DNA of 64,000 bases. It comes from Roseivirga sp. E12 (GTDB lineage: Bacteria; Bacteroidota; Bacteroidia; Cytophagales; Cyclobacteriaceae). Where the stretch lies: NCBI RefSeq assembly GCF_017592825.1, contig NZ_JAGFMD010000001.1, positions 1,633,225 to 1,697,224 on the forward strand, in the 5' to 3' direction. Under the pieces are notes generated by a model. The model had not been told where the DNA came from. It made no database searches and saw only the letters and a program-made list of their open reading frames with translations. Positions 30,896-41,417 of the stretch are shown here, in pieces (within the stretch, counting starts at the first letter, position 1; every line of letters starts with the position of its first letter). A program made the position numbers and the translations under genes.

Positions 30896-33256
30896 CTAAT
30901 CACTCAAGGCATTAATAGGGTCCTTGGCCAGTGCCCTGAGCGTATGGAACAATACGGCCAAGCAAGTAACAGATGCAAGCAAAGCCATCGCGATCACAAA
31001 ACCATCAATCGGTACATCGATCCGGTAGGCAAAGTCTTGCAACCATAATTGAGACAATAAATAGGCTGATGGCACCGATATTAAAAGGGTAATAAAGAGT
31101 ATCGTGAAAAACTCACTATAAATGATGCCTATAATGTTTCCATGGCTTGCTCCAAAAATCTTCCTTAAGCCCATCTCCTTGAATCTCTTCTGAACTACCA
31201 AAGAAACTAGACCAAACACTCCGAGAGCTCCAATCAATACTGAAACCAACATCGATAGATTGCCAATATCCCCCCAAACTTTCTCGGATTGATAAAGCGA
31301 AGCCAGATCATCTGATAGAGACGAATATGTAAATGGTTGTTCATAAGCTGTTGAATACCACAAAGCTGAGAGTTGTTTGGCTACAGCGTCTCCATTTACT
31401 CCCTGATATTTTACTATCATAAAGTCTTCCAGTGCCCTTCCAGGCTGAATTACTAATGGCTGAATACGTTTATGTAAAGTCTCATAATTGAAATCCTGGA
31501 TCACTCCGATTATCATAAACTTTTGACCATCATGATACATGGATTTGCCCAATGCCTCCAACGGATCACCCAGTTCGAAAGCCTCAATTACTGTCTCATT
31601 GACAACAACCGGATTCGTCAGCTCATCTTTTAGAAACTCAAAGTCGGTACCGGTCAACATTCTAATGCCCAGGGATTGAAAATAGTGATCATCAATACTG
31701 CCAACATTCATGAGAATAGAGTCTAAAGCCGCAGGCTCAGGCTTATAATACTTTGCCGCATAAGGTCTGCCCGGAATCGTGCTCGCTCTAGAAACTGAGG
31801 TAACACCTGCAATACCCAGAACATCGTCTTTTAAACTTTCATAACCAGTGTGAATACCTCTATCCCTAATAGGTACAACTACTACTTCACTCTGATCGAA
31901 ACCCAAGTCTTTCGATTTAACAAATGCAGCTTGTCTATTAATAGTAACAGCACCCACGATCAGTACAACAGAAACAACAAATTGGAAAACCATAAGTCCC
32001 TTTCTCAGGTAACCAATTTTACCAAGTGTCACCACATTGAGCAAGACATCTGTGAGCTCCATTCTTAGGATAACAATAGCCGGGGCCATACCCGAGATTA
32101 TAGCCGTAACCAATATAAGGCTCGCTATCACCAACCAAATCTCCCACTGAGCGATAGGGTTCAATATAAGGCTCGTATCCAACATGGTGTTGAATGGAGT
32201 AATCATAAAATACAGGGCGATCAAAGAGATGACAATGGCAATGGCTATAGTTAGAATGGCTTCCAGTATAAACTGAAAATAAATATGTTGAGCAAAGGCC
32301 CCCGAGACCATTCTCACTCCCATCTCTTTGAGTCTTTCAACAGAGGTAGAAACGGCTGAGTTGATATAATTGATTGTGGCTAAAATGATAACCACTATGG
32401 CAATGATGAGGACAACTCGAACAAACATGATATCGCTTTGTCCTTCAATCTCAGAAATTGCATCTGACCTCAAGTGTATATCTAAGAGGGGCTGAATTCG
32501 GATTCGTTCTTCTGGAAATCGGTTAACCAGCCATTCCTCATATCTTGTTTTAAATGATTGAACATCTGTACCAGGCCGGAAATGGATGTAACTGTAAAAG
32601 CCATTATAAGCACCCGTCAACACATCCAAAGTCATCACCTTAGGTAAGGTGGGCATCGAAGCCAAAAAGTCAAATTCGAAATGGGCTCCCACATTGTTTA
32701 AGGCTTTCACTACCCCAGTGATCTCCAAGTCATACTTAAGCTCATAGCGCAGCACCCTTCCAATTGGATCCTTGTCTCCAAAGTACTTTTTAGCCATTTG
32801 TTCGGTAATCACTAGTGAATTAGGCTCTGAGAGGGCTGTTTCAGGATTACCCAGAAGCAGCTCATATCCGAAAACGTCAAAGAAAGAGGAATCGGCAAAA
32901 AGAAAGTCTTGTTCATAAAAGCCCTTATCCTCTTGACTAAGTAAGGGCACATTCCAATGCTTAAAGAGTAGCGTGGTGCTTTCTACCTCTGAGAACTCTT
33001 CGGTCAGGGAAAGCATGATTCTAGGGCTCGTCTTGGCTACGATTTGGGTGTTATTACCCAATTCCTCCATCCTTAGCAGTCTGTAGGTCTGCTCCGGTTC
33101 TGGATGAAACTTGTCGTAGTCCAGTTCATACTGCGCATAGAGTATGAGTAAAACCGTTAATGTGATACCTATACTCAAACCCATAAGATTGACCATAGAG
33201 GTCACCTTACGTTTGATTAGGTTCCGAAATGCAATTTTGAGGTAATTTTTTAGCAT
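30896..33256 (-). CDS. FtsX-like ABC transporter permease
   Basis: A 786-residue MacB/FtsX-type permease without a prefix domain. N-terminal helix after MLKNYLKIAFRNLIKRK; MacB periplasmic domain (YRLLRMEE… VFGYELLLGNPETAL… VVVNETV); FtsX blocks VERLKEMGVRMVSGAFAQ and VQKRFKEMGLRKIFGASHGN, each followed by three helices; ends in PINALSD. As with the other two permeases here, no ATPase gene is adjacent. The neighbouring small PspC gene probably shares its transcript. Confidence 0.92.
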   Translation of the reverse strand: MLKNYLKIAFRNLIKRKVTSMVNLMGLSIGITLTVLLILYAQYELDYDKFHPEPEQTYRLLRMEELGNNTQIVAKTSPRIMLSLTEEFSEVESTTLLFKHWNVPLLSQEDKGFYEQDFLFADSSFFDVFGYELLLGNPETALSEPNSLVITEQMAKKYFGDKDPIGRVLRYELKYDLEITGVVKALNNVGAHFEFDFLASMPTLPKVMTLDVLTGAYNGFYSYIHFRPGTDVQSFKTRYEEWLVNRFPEERIRIQPLLDIHLRSDAISEIEGQSDIMFVRVVLIIAIVVIILATINYINSAVSTSVERLKEMGVRMVSGAFAQHIYFQFILEAILTIAIAIVISLIALYFMITPFNTMLDTSLILNPIAQWEIWLVIASLILVTAIISGMAPAIVILRMELTDVLLNVVTLGKIGYLRKGLMVFQFVVSVVLIVGAVTINRQAAFVKSKDLGFDQSEVVVVPIRDRGIHTGYESLKDDVLGIAGVTSVSRASTIPGRPYAAKYYKPEPAALDSILMNVGSIDDHYFQSLGIRMLTGTDFEFLKDELTNPVVVNETVIEAFELGDPLEALGKSMYHDGQKFMIIGVIQDFNYETLHKRIQPLVIQPGRALEDFMIVKYQGVNGDAVAKQLSALWYSTAYEQPFTYSSLSDDLASLYQSEKVWGDIGNLSMLVSVLIGALGVFGLVSLVVQKRFKEMGLRKIFGASHGNIIGIIYSEFFTILFITLLISVPSAYLLSQLWLQDFAYRIDVPIDGFVIAMALLASVTCLAVLFHTLRALAKDPINALSD

Positions 33257-33518
33257 TCTATCGACTAAACTGGTCGGTGTTACTCAAAAAAAATACCAAA
33301 GAATGAAAACAGTCCATCAAGGCGCTCAAGGCACTATTCAGCATTTTTAAATGATAAAGATACGCTAAAACTGAACGCTATCGACCAGCTTCACGAGCGT
33401 TATCGAACAGGCTAATTGATTAAAAGCAGCAAGCATTAGAGTCAAATATTCATAACTCTTCTGGTGAATGAATCAGACAAAAGGCTAGGTGACACACCAT
33501 TGTCTTGAAAATGAAATA

Positions 33519-33550
33519 AAAAAAGCCCAGCATTAGCTGAGCTCTCTGAA
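33519..33550 (-). terminator. Second terminator downstream of tRNA-Glu (older copy)
   Basis: AGCCCAGC (33525-33532), loop ATTA, GCTGAGCT (33537-33544). On the minus strand the stem is followed by a T-run (the A-run 33518-33524). It has the same layout as the terminator next to the tRNA and is preceded by a tRNA-like remnant. Confidence 0.7.
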
Positions 33551-33564
33551 AGTAGTCTGTAGGA
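33551..33564 (-). pseudogene. Remnant of a tRNA 3' end
   Basis: AGTAGTCTGTAGG resembles the 3' end of the intact tRNA-Glu (TGTAGTCCGTAGGG) on the plus strand, and it sits beside a second copy of the same kind of terminator. The rest of the tRNA is not recognisable, so the evidence is limited. Confidence 0.45.
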
Positions 33565-33644
33565 GGGCTGAGCGTTAAGAAAAGCTCCAGTGGGGCTTTT
33601 AAGCGAAGAGCCAGCTTGTAGGGCAAGTCACCGAAGGACGAAAT

Positions 33645-33672
33645 GAAAAAAGCCCGACAAAGTCGAGCTTTT
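33645..33672 (-). terminator. Terminator after tRNA-Glu
   Basis: On the minus strand: AGCTCGAC, loop of three to four bases, GTCGGGCT, then a T-run (33645-33650 as A on plus). A typical intrinsic terminator seven bases after the tRNA 3' end. Confidence 0.8.
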
Positions 33673-33678
33673 AGAATG

Positions 33679-33750
33679 TAGTCCGTAGGGGAATCGAACC
33701 CCTGTTACCAGGATGAAAACCTGGCGTCCTAACCCCTAGACGAACGGACC
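33679..33750 (-). tRNA. tRNA-Glu (anticodon TTC)
   Basis: A 72-nt cloverleaf on the minus strand: acceptor GGTCCGT pairing with ACGGACT (one G-T), a D-arm with TAGGGGTTA, the anticodon stem CCAGG/CCTGG enclosing the loop TTTTCAT (anticodon TTC), a T-arm AGGGG-TTCGATT-CCCCT, and discriminator A. No CCA is encoded, as is usual in the phylum. A terminator follows. Confidence 0.97.
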
Positions 33751-33885
33751 ATCATAAGGACTGCAAATATAGATGTCACTATTTTATTTGCAAAAATTTC
33801 TATCCGAAAAAATTACAATCGATTTCCATGGAACTAACTCGGCCTTAGCATGATTAAAGTTTGAAAAGGAGGATAGCTTTCTTAG

Positions 33886-34923
<1,038 letters not shown>

Positions 34924-34943
34924 GCCAGACAAGAACAAAAAAT

Positions 34944-34977
34944 AAAAAGCCTCGATAAATCGAGGCTTTTTTTATTC
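34944..34977 (+). terminator. Terminator of gap
   Basis: AGCCTCGA (34948-34955), loop TAAA, TCGAGGCT (34960-34967) followed by seven T. A-run before it. Confidence 0.92.
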
Positions 34978-35128
34978 ACATAAACTTAATCTTTTAGTAA
35001 ACACGCTCTTCAGGAACTAAAAAAGCAATTGGGTAGTTTTACAATCGAAATGACAAACCCAAGTCGCTATAAAATGGGGCAAATATAATGTAAGACAGCC
35101 CTAAGTCGTAAAAACAGGTCATTAAGAA

Positions 35129-35158
35129 AACCGCTCAATTTGAGGGGTTATTTTTTTG
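35129..35158. terminator. Hairpin with T-run downstream of the M1 aminopeptidase gene
   Basis: AACCGCTCA (35129-35137), loop ATT, TGAGGGGTT (35141-35149) with one mismatch, then A and seven T on the plus strand. On the minus strand the T-run is shorter. Probably the shared end of the aminopeptidase transcript; the 155 bases between it and the gap terminator contain no coding frame that I trust. Confidence 0.55.
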
Positions 35159-35169
35159 CCCATCCTCGA

Positions 35170-37773
35170 CTATTCTACTTTCAAACTGGTCTTCTTAAGA
35201 ATCTCACTTGATCTAAAAGTCATGTCCCCTGCCTGAAGAATCTTCATTTTCAGCTGAGCATTGTATTCAGGGTTCTTATCCAGAAAGTCTCTTACCATCT
35301 GTGCAGCCGTTTCGGTGTTGTGCCTACCTAGTGTGCGATCGAGCCATCTCTTTGGGAAGAAGATATCTCCTGTCACCTGAATCTCTTGTAATAGTTCCAG
35401 GCTCTCGGTGATATATTTTTCGCTCTCTTTTCTCCGCAAAGGGTGATGCAGGTTTCCAAGCCCTCCTAGTACCCATGATTCAGTCTCGCGGTTCTTCTCA
35501 TCTTTCAGAGAAGCAAAGAATTGATCCCTAGCTTCAACATCTGAAGAAAGAGATGGGAGTAAAAACTCAAATCTCTTTCTACGATCTGGATTCTTAATAT
35601 TTTCGAGCTGCTTGGTCAATATATCCTCTGAAAGTTGAGGCATTTTAATTGCCAGTTGACCTGCTAAGCTTGTTAAATCGTTTTCAGATAAGTTCAGCCC
35701 CCCAACTTTCGAGTGAGTCTCTCCAGCCCAAATACTCCTGAGCCTTTCTAGGTTGACATTCGTAATTGTCACATTTCTGAAGGCATTAAAGAATATCTTT
35801 TTGACTGAAGGATCATCCGTCTTGTCATTCATTACATGGAAGAGCGTCCTTTCAAGATCAGGCGCAGCACTCTCTCTTTGTTCAGGCGTCATCAAGTTCC
35901 AGTAGACATTATTCAATTGCCCCAGCATGAGGTTCAATAGCAATTGATTCTTCTCTTTGACTACCATCCATTTGATTAGTTCAACGTATCGCTCAGGACT
36001 GTACTGACCTTCTTTTCCATAATTTTCAGGTTCCAGAAGATTTTCGTAGAGGTTAACAAGCATTGTTCCCTTTTCTACTTCGCTGAGCTGATCCCAGCGG
36101 CTTTGAATCATAGAATAGTTTGCCGGAAATAAACCATAGCCGATTCCATCAGCATTTGGCAGAGCTTCGAAGAAATCCCAATTAGATTTTAAACTAATAG
36201 TATAGGGTATATCATTAGAGTAAATAAGCTCTTCTTTTTTCTCTGATCGTTGTAAATTATACAAATTCAATTGCAAGGCTTGGGCCCAAACTCTTTCTCC
36301 CTCAGGATCGTTTTGAGCAAGCTTTATAAGTACCTGATTGCCATTCTTTACAGCCGAAATATCAAAATGCGGTCTTCCAGGTGTGTTCACCCAAACCTCA
36401 CTCCATTTATTCAAGTCTTCTGGGGTTCGCTTATCTAAGATTTCAATAAGATCTGGCCATGTGGCATTCTTATTTGAAAAAGTAGACAAGTATTCACGCA
36501 TACCTGATTGAAAGTCTTCTTCGCCCAACATGGCCTCCAACTGGCGCATCATAATGGGTGCTTTGTTATAAATAATCGCACCATACATTTGCCCAGCTTC
36601 TTTCAGGTTAGGCAAAAATTGCCTGATAGGGTTAGCTCCTTTGGTGCGATCAACTGAGTAAGCCGATGGATAATGCCTGACTAAGAAGTTTAGGTCGTGA
36701 TTGATATCTGGGAAACTAGGGTTAACCATCTTGGCAGCCATGAAATTGGCAAACACTTCTTTGGTCCAAACGTCATTGAACCAGTCCATGGTGACCAGAT
36801 TACCAAACCACATATGAGCTACCTCATGGGCAATCAAGCTGGCTCTTCCGAGCAATTGGCTTTGAGACGGATCTTTATCCAACATCAATGAATTGGCTCG
36901 GTATTGAATCGCTCCAACATGCTCCATCCCTCCATATTGAAAACTTGGAATCAATGCAAAATCCAGCTTCTTGAAAGGATACTTTATACCAGAGTACTCC
37001 TCTAGCCATTGTAATGAGGCCGCATGCAGGTAGAAAATCAAATCTAAGTTTCGATCTGCTTTCTCTTTGTCACTCTCCCTGTGCAGTATGGTCATTTCTC
37101 TACCAGCAATTGTCTTACTGACCACATCGAACTCTCCTGCTACAAAGGAGAACAGGTAGGTACTAATTAAGTCAGATTTATAGAACTGATAGTTCTTTCG
37201 ACCATCCTTAACAGCCGCAACGGCAATTGGTCCATTGCTAATGGCCGACCAATTTGCTGGTACATCAAGTGTAAGTTCGAAAGTTGCCTTTAGGTTCGGT
37301 TGGTCGAAAACGGGAAAGGCAGTTCTGGCCCTATCGGGAACAAAGAGTGTGTATAGAAATTCTTCTTTTCGGTTGAGTGAAGTCTCACCTGCAAAGAAGT
37401 TAATCTCTACCTGATTGAACCCTTCTTTGAGGTTCTCCTTTTTCAGAATGATGTGTTCATTCTCGATTAACAGCTCCTGGCTTTTACCATTGACGATCAG
37501 TCCTTTGAGCTTCTCTGGGCTTTCCTTAAAATCAAGCTGAAGGTCTTGTGAATTGTTTTTCAGGTTGAAAGTTAAGTCTTCCAATGCCTGAATTTGTTGA
37601 TTTATGTTGTCCGGCACTCTGAACTCCAACTTATAATTGATAATTGATAGCGCCCCTTTTCGGTATTCTGCTAGTTCGAGTGACACCCCAGACTCCACCG
37701 ATAACTTGGTCTCATCATTACAGGCAAAAAGGGTAATCGAAAGCAGTAATATTGCCAGGCTTTTCTTTAACAT
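35170..37773 (-). CDS. M1 family metallopeptidase (aminopeptidase), lipoprotein
   Basis: An 867-residue membrane-bound aminopeptidase. Lipobox LFACN at the N-terminus; zinc motif HEVAH (316-320) with the third ligand Glu339 (HExxH-X18-E) and WFGNLVTMDWF between; the exopeptidase motif reads GGMEH (281-285) where GxMEN is usual. Helical C-terminal domain of ~400 residues follows. It acts in the periplasm or at the outer membrane on peptides. It follows the zinc-ribbon gene by one base, so both are one operon with the SDR gene. Confidence 0.95.
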   Translation of the reverse strand: MLKKSLAILLLSITLFACNDETKLSVESGVSLELAEYRKGALSIINYKLEFRVPDNINQQIQALEDLTFNLKNNSQDLQLDFKESPEKLKGLIVNGKSQELLIENEHIILKKENLKEGFNQVEINFFAGETSLNRKEEFLYTLFVPDRARTAFPVFDQPNLKATFELTLDVPANWSAISNGPIAVAAVKDGRKNYQFYKSDLISTYLFSFVAGEFDVVSKTIAGREMTILHRESDKEKADRNLDLIFYLHAASLQWLEEYSGIKYPFKKLDFALIPSFQYGGMEHVGAIQYRANSLMLDKDPSQSQLLGRASLIAHEVAHMWFGNLVTMDWFNDVWTKEVFANFMAAKMVNPSFPDINHDLNFLVRHYPSAYSVDRTKGANPIRQFLPNLKEAGQMYGAIIYNKAPIMMRQLEAMLGEEDFQSGMREYLSTFSNKNATWPDLIEILDKRTPEDLNKWSEVWVNTPGRPHFDISAVKNGNQVLIKLAQNDPEGERVWAQALQLNLYNLQRSEKKEELIYSNDIPYTISLKSNWDFFEALPNADGIGYGLFPANYSMIQSRWDQLSEVEKGTMLVNLYENLLEPENYGKEGQYSPERYVELIKWMVVKEKNQLLLNLMLGQLNNVYWNLMTPEQRESAAPDLERTLFHVMNDKTDDPSVKKIFFNAFRNVTITNVNLERLRSIWAGETHSKVGGLNLSENDLTSLAGQLAIKMPQLSEDILTKQLENIKNPDRRKRFEFLLPSLSSDVEARDQFFASLKDEKNRETESWVLGGLGNLHHPLRRKESEKYITESLELLQEIQVTGDIFFPKRWLDRTLGRHNTETAAQMVRDFLDKNPEYNAQLKMKILQAGDMTFRSSEILKKTSLKVE

Positions 37774-37774
37774 A

Positions 37775-38362
37775 TCAAATCAGGATTAGGTCTTTTCTTA
37801 ATTCTGGAGGAATGCCGAAGTTCTCTCCCATGAAATCGTCCATTTCATCTTTGGTCTCTTTAGAAAGCAATGCATTCATTTCTTCCATTGCCAATTCACC
37901 AATCATAAACGGAGGCATGAAATTGGTAACCAAGCGATCGCCTTTGAAACAAGCCCCCATTTGAAATTCGGTCATCTCACTTTTTGGAGTTCCCTTGATC
38001 ATACATTCTGAAAGCCAGGCCTCAGGATTGTCTGGGTGCTCTTCAATTCGTCTTTGCATCGCCTGAAAATCCGTATTCATCATCATGTATTCTGACAAAT
38101 TGGCCATGCTCTCAGCAGACATCTGGTCTTTCATATTCTCATAGCATGTAGAACAGACAGCATATTCAAACAGCACTTCGGTCTTTTGAAAAGACGGGTA
38201 TTTCTTAAAGACTTTTTCAATCATATAGTAGCGATCACCCTTCATCAGGTCATAGTCACACTGTACACAATTGGTCAAAGGTCCTTTTGTATCGCTGTTT
38301 AAAAAAATATCAGGGATTGGAAGCCCCTCCGCTCTTTCCTCTTCTTCTCTATGCTCTTCCAT
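37775..38362 (-). CDS. Conserved hypothetical protein with CxxC motifs
   Basis: A 195-residue acidic protein. CVQCDYDLM and CSTCYENM (CxxC pairs at ~33-36 and ~70-73) suggest a structural zinc-binding site; the rest is helical and methionine-rich (FQAMQRRIEEHPDNPEAW, FQMGACF). No signal peptide. It sits between the SDR gene (one-base gap) and the aminopeptidase gene. No characterised family is recognised. Confidence 0.8.
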   Translation of the reverse strand: MEEHREEEERAEGLPIPDIFLNSDTKGPLTNCVQCDYDLMKGDRYYMIEKVFKKYPSFQKTEVLFEYAVCSTCYENMKDQMSAESMANLSEYMMMNTDFQAMQRRIEEHPDNPEAWLSECMIKGTPKSEMTEFQMGACFKGDRLVTNFMPPFMIGELAMEEMNALLSKETKDEMDDFMGENFGIPPELRKDLILI

Positions 38363-38363
38363 A

Positions 38364-39122
38364 TTATTTTTTATCTACTAATGTTGATGCCGCCTGTGCT
38401 GCCGGAAAAATGACGGTATCACTAATATTTACATGAGCAGGTCGGGTTACGATAAATCGAATCAGGTCCGCGACATCATATGCCGTCAGTGCATCGAAAC
38501 CTTCGTAAACTGACTTTGACCTGTCTGTGTCACCTTTAAAGCGTACCATCGAGAATTCTGTTTCTACCAAACCAGGACAAACTTGAGATACTTTGACTCC
38601 CGTGCCGTTCAAGTCCATACGCATACCATTGTTAATGGCATCAACAGCGTGCTTAGAGGCACAATAGACGTTGCCATTTGGATATACCTCTTTCCCTGCA
38701 ATCGACCCAATATTCACAATATGCCCCGAACCTTTGCTCACCATTTCAGGTACCAAAGCCTTTGTAACATAAAGTAAGCCCTTTACATTAATGTCAATCA
38801 TTGCATCCCAGTCGTCCACATTTCCATCTTGAATCTTAGAAAGCCCGTGAGCATTTCCAGCATTATTGAGAAGAACATCGATGGATTTCCAAGCATCGGG
38901 AATTGAGTTAATCGCCCCTTCCACTTCCACTCTATTTCGAACATCAAAACTTAGTTCAAGTGTTCTAACAGCCACCTCATCGCTCAATGCTTTCAACCTG
39001 TCTTCCCTGCGTCCACATATAATTAAGTCATACCCTTCCTCAGCCAATAGTAAAGCAGTAGCTCGGCCGATGCCAGAGGTTGCTCCCGTAATGAATGCGA
39101 TTTTGCTCATTTTCATCTTCAT
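38364..39122 (-). CDS. Short-chain dehydrogenase/reductase (YdfG-like)
   Basis: A 252-residue SDR: cofactor loop TGATSGIGRA, NNAG at the end of strand 4, serine in NIGSIAG, catalytic YCASK, and the C-terminal substrate loop. The pattern is close to YdfG-type NADP-dependent 3-hydroxy acid dehydrogenases. Start could also be the ATG at 39108-39110 (MSKIAF), which is the more usual family length. It forms an operon with the two genes after it. Confidence 0.9.
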   Translation of the reverse strand: MKMKMSKIAFITGATSGIGRATALLLAEEGYDLIICGRREDRLKALSDEVAVRTLELSFDVRNRVEVEGAINSIPDAWKSIDVLLNNAGNAHGLSKIQDGNVDDWDAMIDINVKGLLYVTKALVPEMVSKGSGHIVNIGSIAGKEVYPNGNVYCASKHAVDAINNGMRMDLNGTGVKVSQVCPGLVETEFSMVRFKGDTDRSKSVYEGFDALTAYDVADLIRFIVTRPAHVNISDTVIFPAAQAASTLVDKK

Positions 39123-39174
39123 TAATGAGCAGTGAATTTAAAAGAAAATAGCCAATCGGAAACGTAAAGATTAC

Positions 39175-39915
39175 TTAGTCGGAGAAATGCAGATACAGTG
39201 TGAAATTATGAGTCGTTATCCGGCTTAGTCCATTGTGGAAGAAGTTGTCCTGAGGGTTCATAACATCAAGTAATCCTCTTGCATATCTGATCTCTGGTGA
39301 GAACTTGAAGAATTCGAAGTAACGTTCCAGTCCAAAGCCTACCTCAACTTTTACATTAGCACGTCTGATCTCAAGTCTATCTTGGGTTGTAGTTATATCT
39401 TCTTTACCAGACCTAAACGATCCACTTAATCCTGCAATCAAATACATTCGAGAGTTATTCCTTCGAATGGACCTGTACTTCATAAATATGCCGGGCTCAA
39501 TTCTAGTACTCTCTATCAGCTGGGCATCAGTGGTCCCATCAATATTCTGATAATTGACCGTGTTTTGATACAGCCCTATTTTCACAGGAACAAGTCTTAT
39601 GGAAAATTGATCTGCCAACCTGATATTGACCATAAACCCAAGGTCAAATCCAGCACTTGTCTCAGAAGTTATTGAGTTTATTTGGTCATACTCGGAAGTG
39701 TCGAATCTGTCTGAATACTTGATGCCATAGCTATTGTTATGCACACCAAGCAGAAACCCGTACTTAAAAGTCTTCTGGTCACTTTTTACCCTGTGAAGCG
39801 TTACTCCTGCCTTACGCGTTTGGGCGTTTACTTGAAGTATTGAGAAAAAAAGTACTAAGGCAACTATTTTTGCCCGATGTAAATCGAGGCGATGCCAAAT
39901 GTCAAAGGTCTGCAT
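39175..39915 (-). CDS. porT: PorT family outer-membrane beta-barrel protein
   Basis: A 246-residue protein of the PorT family, part of the type IX secretion system assembly. A non-typical N-terminus (~20 residues) precedes the signal helix [16 protein letters not shown]. The mature part is a beta barrel ([48 protein letters not shown] at the end). Its start overlaps the ubiE 3' end by 52 bases; no ATG, GTG or TTG start closer to the signal peptide is seen. The ubiE-porT order is common in Bacteroidota. Confidence 0.88.
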   Translation of the reverse strand: MQTFDIWHRLDLHRAKIVALVLFFSILQVNAQTRKAGVTLHRVKSDQKTFKYGFLLGVHNNSYGIKYSDRFDTSEYDQINSITSETSAGFDLGFMVNIRLADQFSIRLVPVKIGLYQNTVNYQNIDGTTDAQLIESTRIEPGIFMKYRSIRRNNSRMYLIAGLSGSFRSGKEDITTTQDRLEIRRANVKVEVGFGLERYFEFFKFSPEIRYARGLLDVMNPQDNFFHNGLSRITTHNFTLYLHFSD

Positions 39916-40586
39916 TCAGTCTTCTTATATCCAACCGCACTAAGGATGTCCAAAAAATTCTGACCATCCGGAAAAGCATCTACCGACTCCGGCAGATAAG
40001 TATATGCCGATTGATCCTTAGAAATCAGTTTTCCAATAATCGGGAGAATCGACTTAAAATAAAAACTGTAAAGTTGCTTCATCGGAAACGATCGTGGCCT
40101 TGAAAACTCAATGATCACTGCCTTTCCACCTGGTCTAAGTACACGATGCATATCACTCAAGCCTTGTTTCAGGTTTTCGAAGTTCCTTACACCAAATGCA
40201 ACGATGGTAGCGTCAAAGGTATTGTCTTCAAAAAGCAGCTTCTCACTATCGCCCATTTGCATGTCGATGATGTGGTCTACCTTTTTACGTTTCATCTTCT
40301 GCTTGCCCATTTCAAGCATACCAGATGAAATATCAACCCCAACTATACGGTCAGGATTGAGCGCCAAAGCTTCAATAGCAAAATCTCCAGTACCAGTAGC
40401 TATGTCCAGTATTTGCTTGGGTTGGTCAGGCTTAAGGAGCTTTATGGCCTTCTTTCTCCACAGGATATCAATACCCAGACTTAGGAAATGATTAAGAAAA
40501 TCATACCTATGACTGATGTTATTAAACATCTCGGCTACCTGCTCTTTTTTTGTCGTTTCCTTCTCCTTATATGGTACTACAGCCAT
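39864..40586 (-). CDS. ubiE: Demethylmenaquinone methyltransferase UbiE/MenG
   Basis: A 240-residue SAM-dependent methyltransferase that makes menaquinone from its demethyl precursor. Family markers: [32 protein letters not shown], the SAM loop [35 protein letters not shown] and [15 protein letters not shown]. Length normal. It is upstream of and overlaps porT. Confidence 0.95.
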   Translation of the reverse strand: MAVVPYKEKETTKKEQVAEMFNNISHRYDFLNHFLSLGIDILWRKKAIKLLKPDQPKQILDIATGTGDFAIEALALNPDRIVGVDISSGMLEMGKQKMKRKKVDHIIDMQMGDSEKLLFEDNTFDATIVAFGVRNFENLKQGLSDMHRVLRPGGKAVIIEFSRPRSFPMKQLYSFYFKSILPIIGKLISKDQSAYTYLPESVDAFPDGQNFLDILSAVGYKKTECRPLTFGIASIYIGQK

Positions 40587-40775
40587 CTCTAATTCAATCT
40601 GAGTGCAATAATACGAAGGAAACAGGGTGATTACAGGAATTGTTAAAAAAAGGTAATGTTAGACCACAAGTCCAGCCATTTTTCACCTCTGTCATAAATC
40701 TTAGTAAATTGACTTCTGGTCATTCACAAACTCAAAGATGTCTATGTTAATAGACTCTTAATTTTCAATCAGGAT

Positions 40776-41351
40776 ATGAAAAAAAGAGAATTATCATTCA
40801 AAACAATCGGTCTCGAAATGTTCTCAATTGTTTTTGCTGTATTACTTGCCCTTACATTGGATTCTTGGCAGGAGCAACAGAAAGAACAAAAAAAGGTAGA
40901 TAAGGCGCTCTCAGATATCGCAATTGAAGTAAACTCATTCAGTTCTATGTTAGAAGGCGGACTAATTTATAATCAGACGGCCTTTGACTCCTTAAACCAT
41001 GCGGTAGAAATGTATAAAAAAGGCGAAGTCGCTAATTTTAATTTTGGTATAGGGCGCCCTGAAATCAAGTCCCTGGCTTGGCAGTCGAGTAAGGAAAGCG
41101 GTATTACAGCAAAGTTTGACAGAAACCTCTTTTTGGACATTGCTGAAGTCTATATCGAATACGATCGACTGATGAGTGTCTTCGACCTGCACACCGAGTT
41201 TATGCTCAATGCAGACCCGGACATGACAGAATATACACGAGCTAGGTATACCATAAACCATCTACGTACTGTTCTTTTCAGAATACAAGACCTCAAGCGA
41301 AAATCAACTGAGTTTCAAGAAAAACATAGAGGTGAATCATTTATGAACTGA
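40776..41351 (+). CDS. Hypothetical protein with N-terminal membrane helix
   Basis: A 191-residue protein. Residues ~10-28 form a membrane helix (IGLEMFSIVFAVLLALTLDSW) and the remainder is helical and charged (QEQQKEQKKVDKALSDIAIEV; a second coiled stretch at the C-terminus). This layout, with a xxVFAVLLALxxxxW start, is common in uncharacterised proteins of Bacteroidota and Alphaproteobacteria. It stands alone and ends before a terminator. Confidence 0.75.
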   Translation: MKKRELSFKTIGLEMFSIVFAVLLALTLDSWQEQQKEQKKVDKALSDIAIEVNSFSSMLEGGLIYNQTAFDSLNHAVEMYKKGEVANFNFGIGRPEIKSLAWQSSKESGITAKFDRNLFLDIAEVYIEYDRLMSVFDLHTEFMLNADPDMTEYTRARYTINHLRTVLFRIQDLKRKSTEFQEKHRGESFMN

Positions 41352-41370
41352 CCGTTTCTCCGAGCAATAA

Positions 41371-41396
41371 AAAACCCCGACAAGTCGGGGTTTCAT
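41371..41396. terminator. Terminator between a hypothetical gene and the FKBP gene
   Basis: ACCCCGA (41375-41381), loop CAAG, TCGGGGT (41386-41392) flanked by A-run and T-run, between converging genes. Confidence 0.88.
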
Positions 41397-41417
41397 TCTA
41401 TTAACGTCTGGCTTAGA

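Larger units (their letters stand above)
33257..33678. other. Gene-free region upstream of GAPDH, with terminators and a decayed tRNA end
   Basis: From the permease start to the tRNA there is no convincing coding frame. It contains two terminators read on the minus strand, a short remnant resembling the 3' end of the tRNA gene (33551-33564) and low-complexity A/T sequence. Nothing else is recognised in 33257-33510. Confidence 0.6.
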
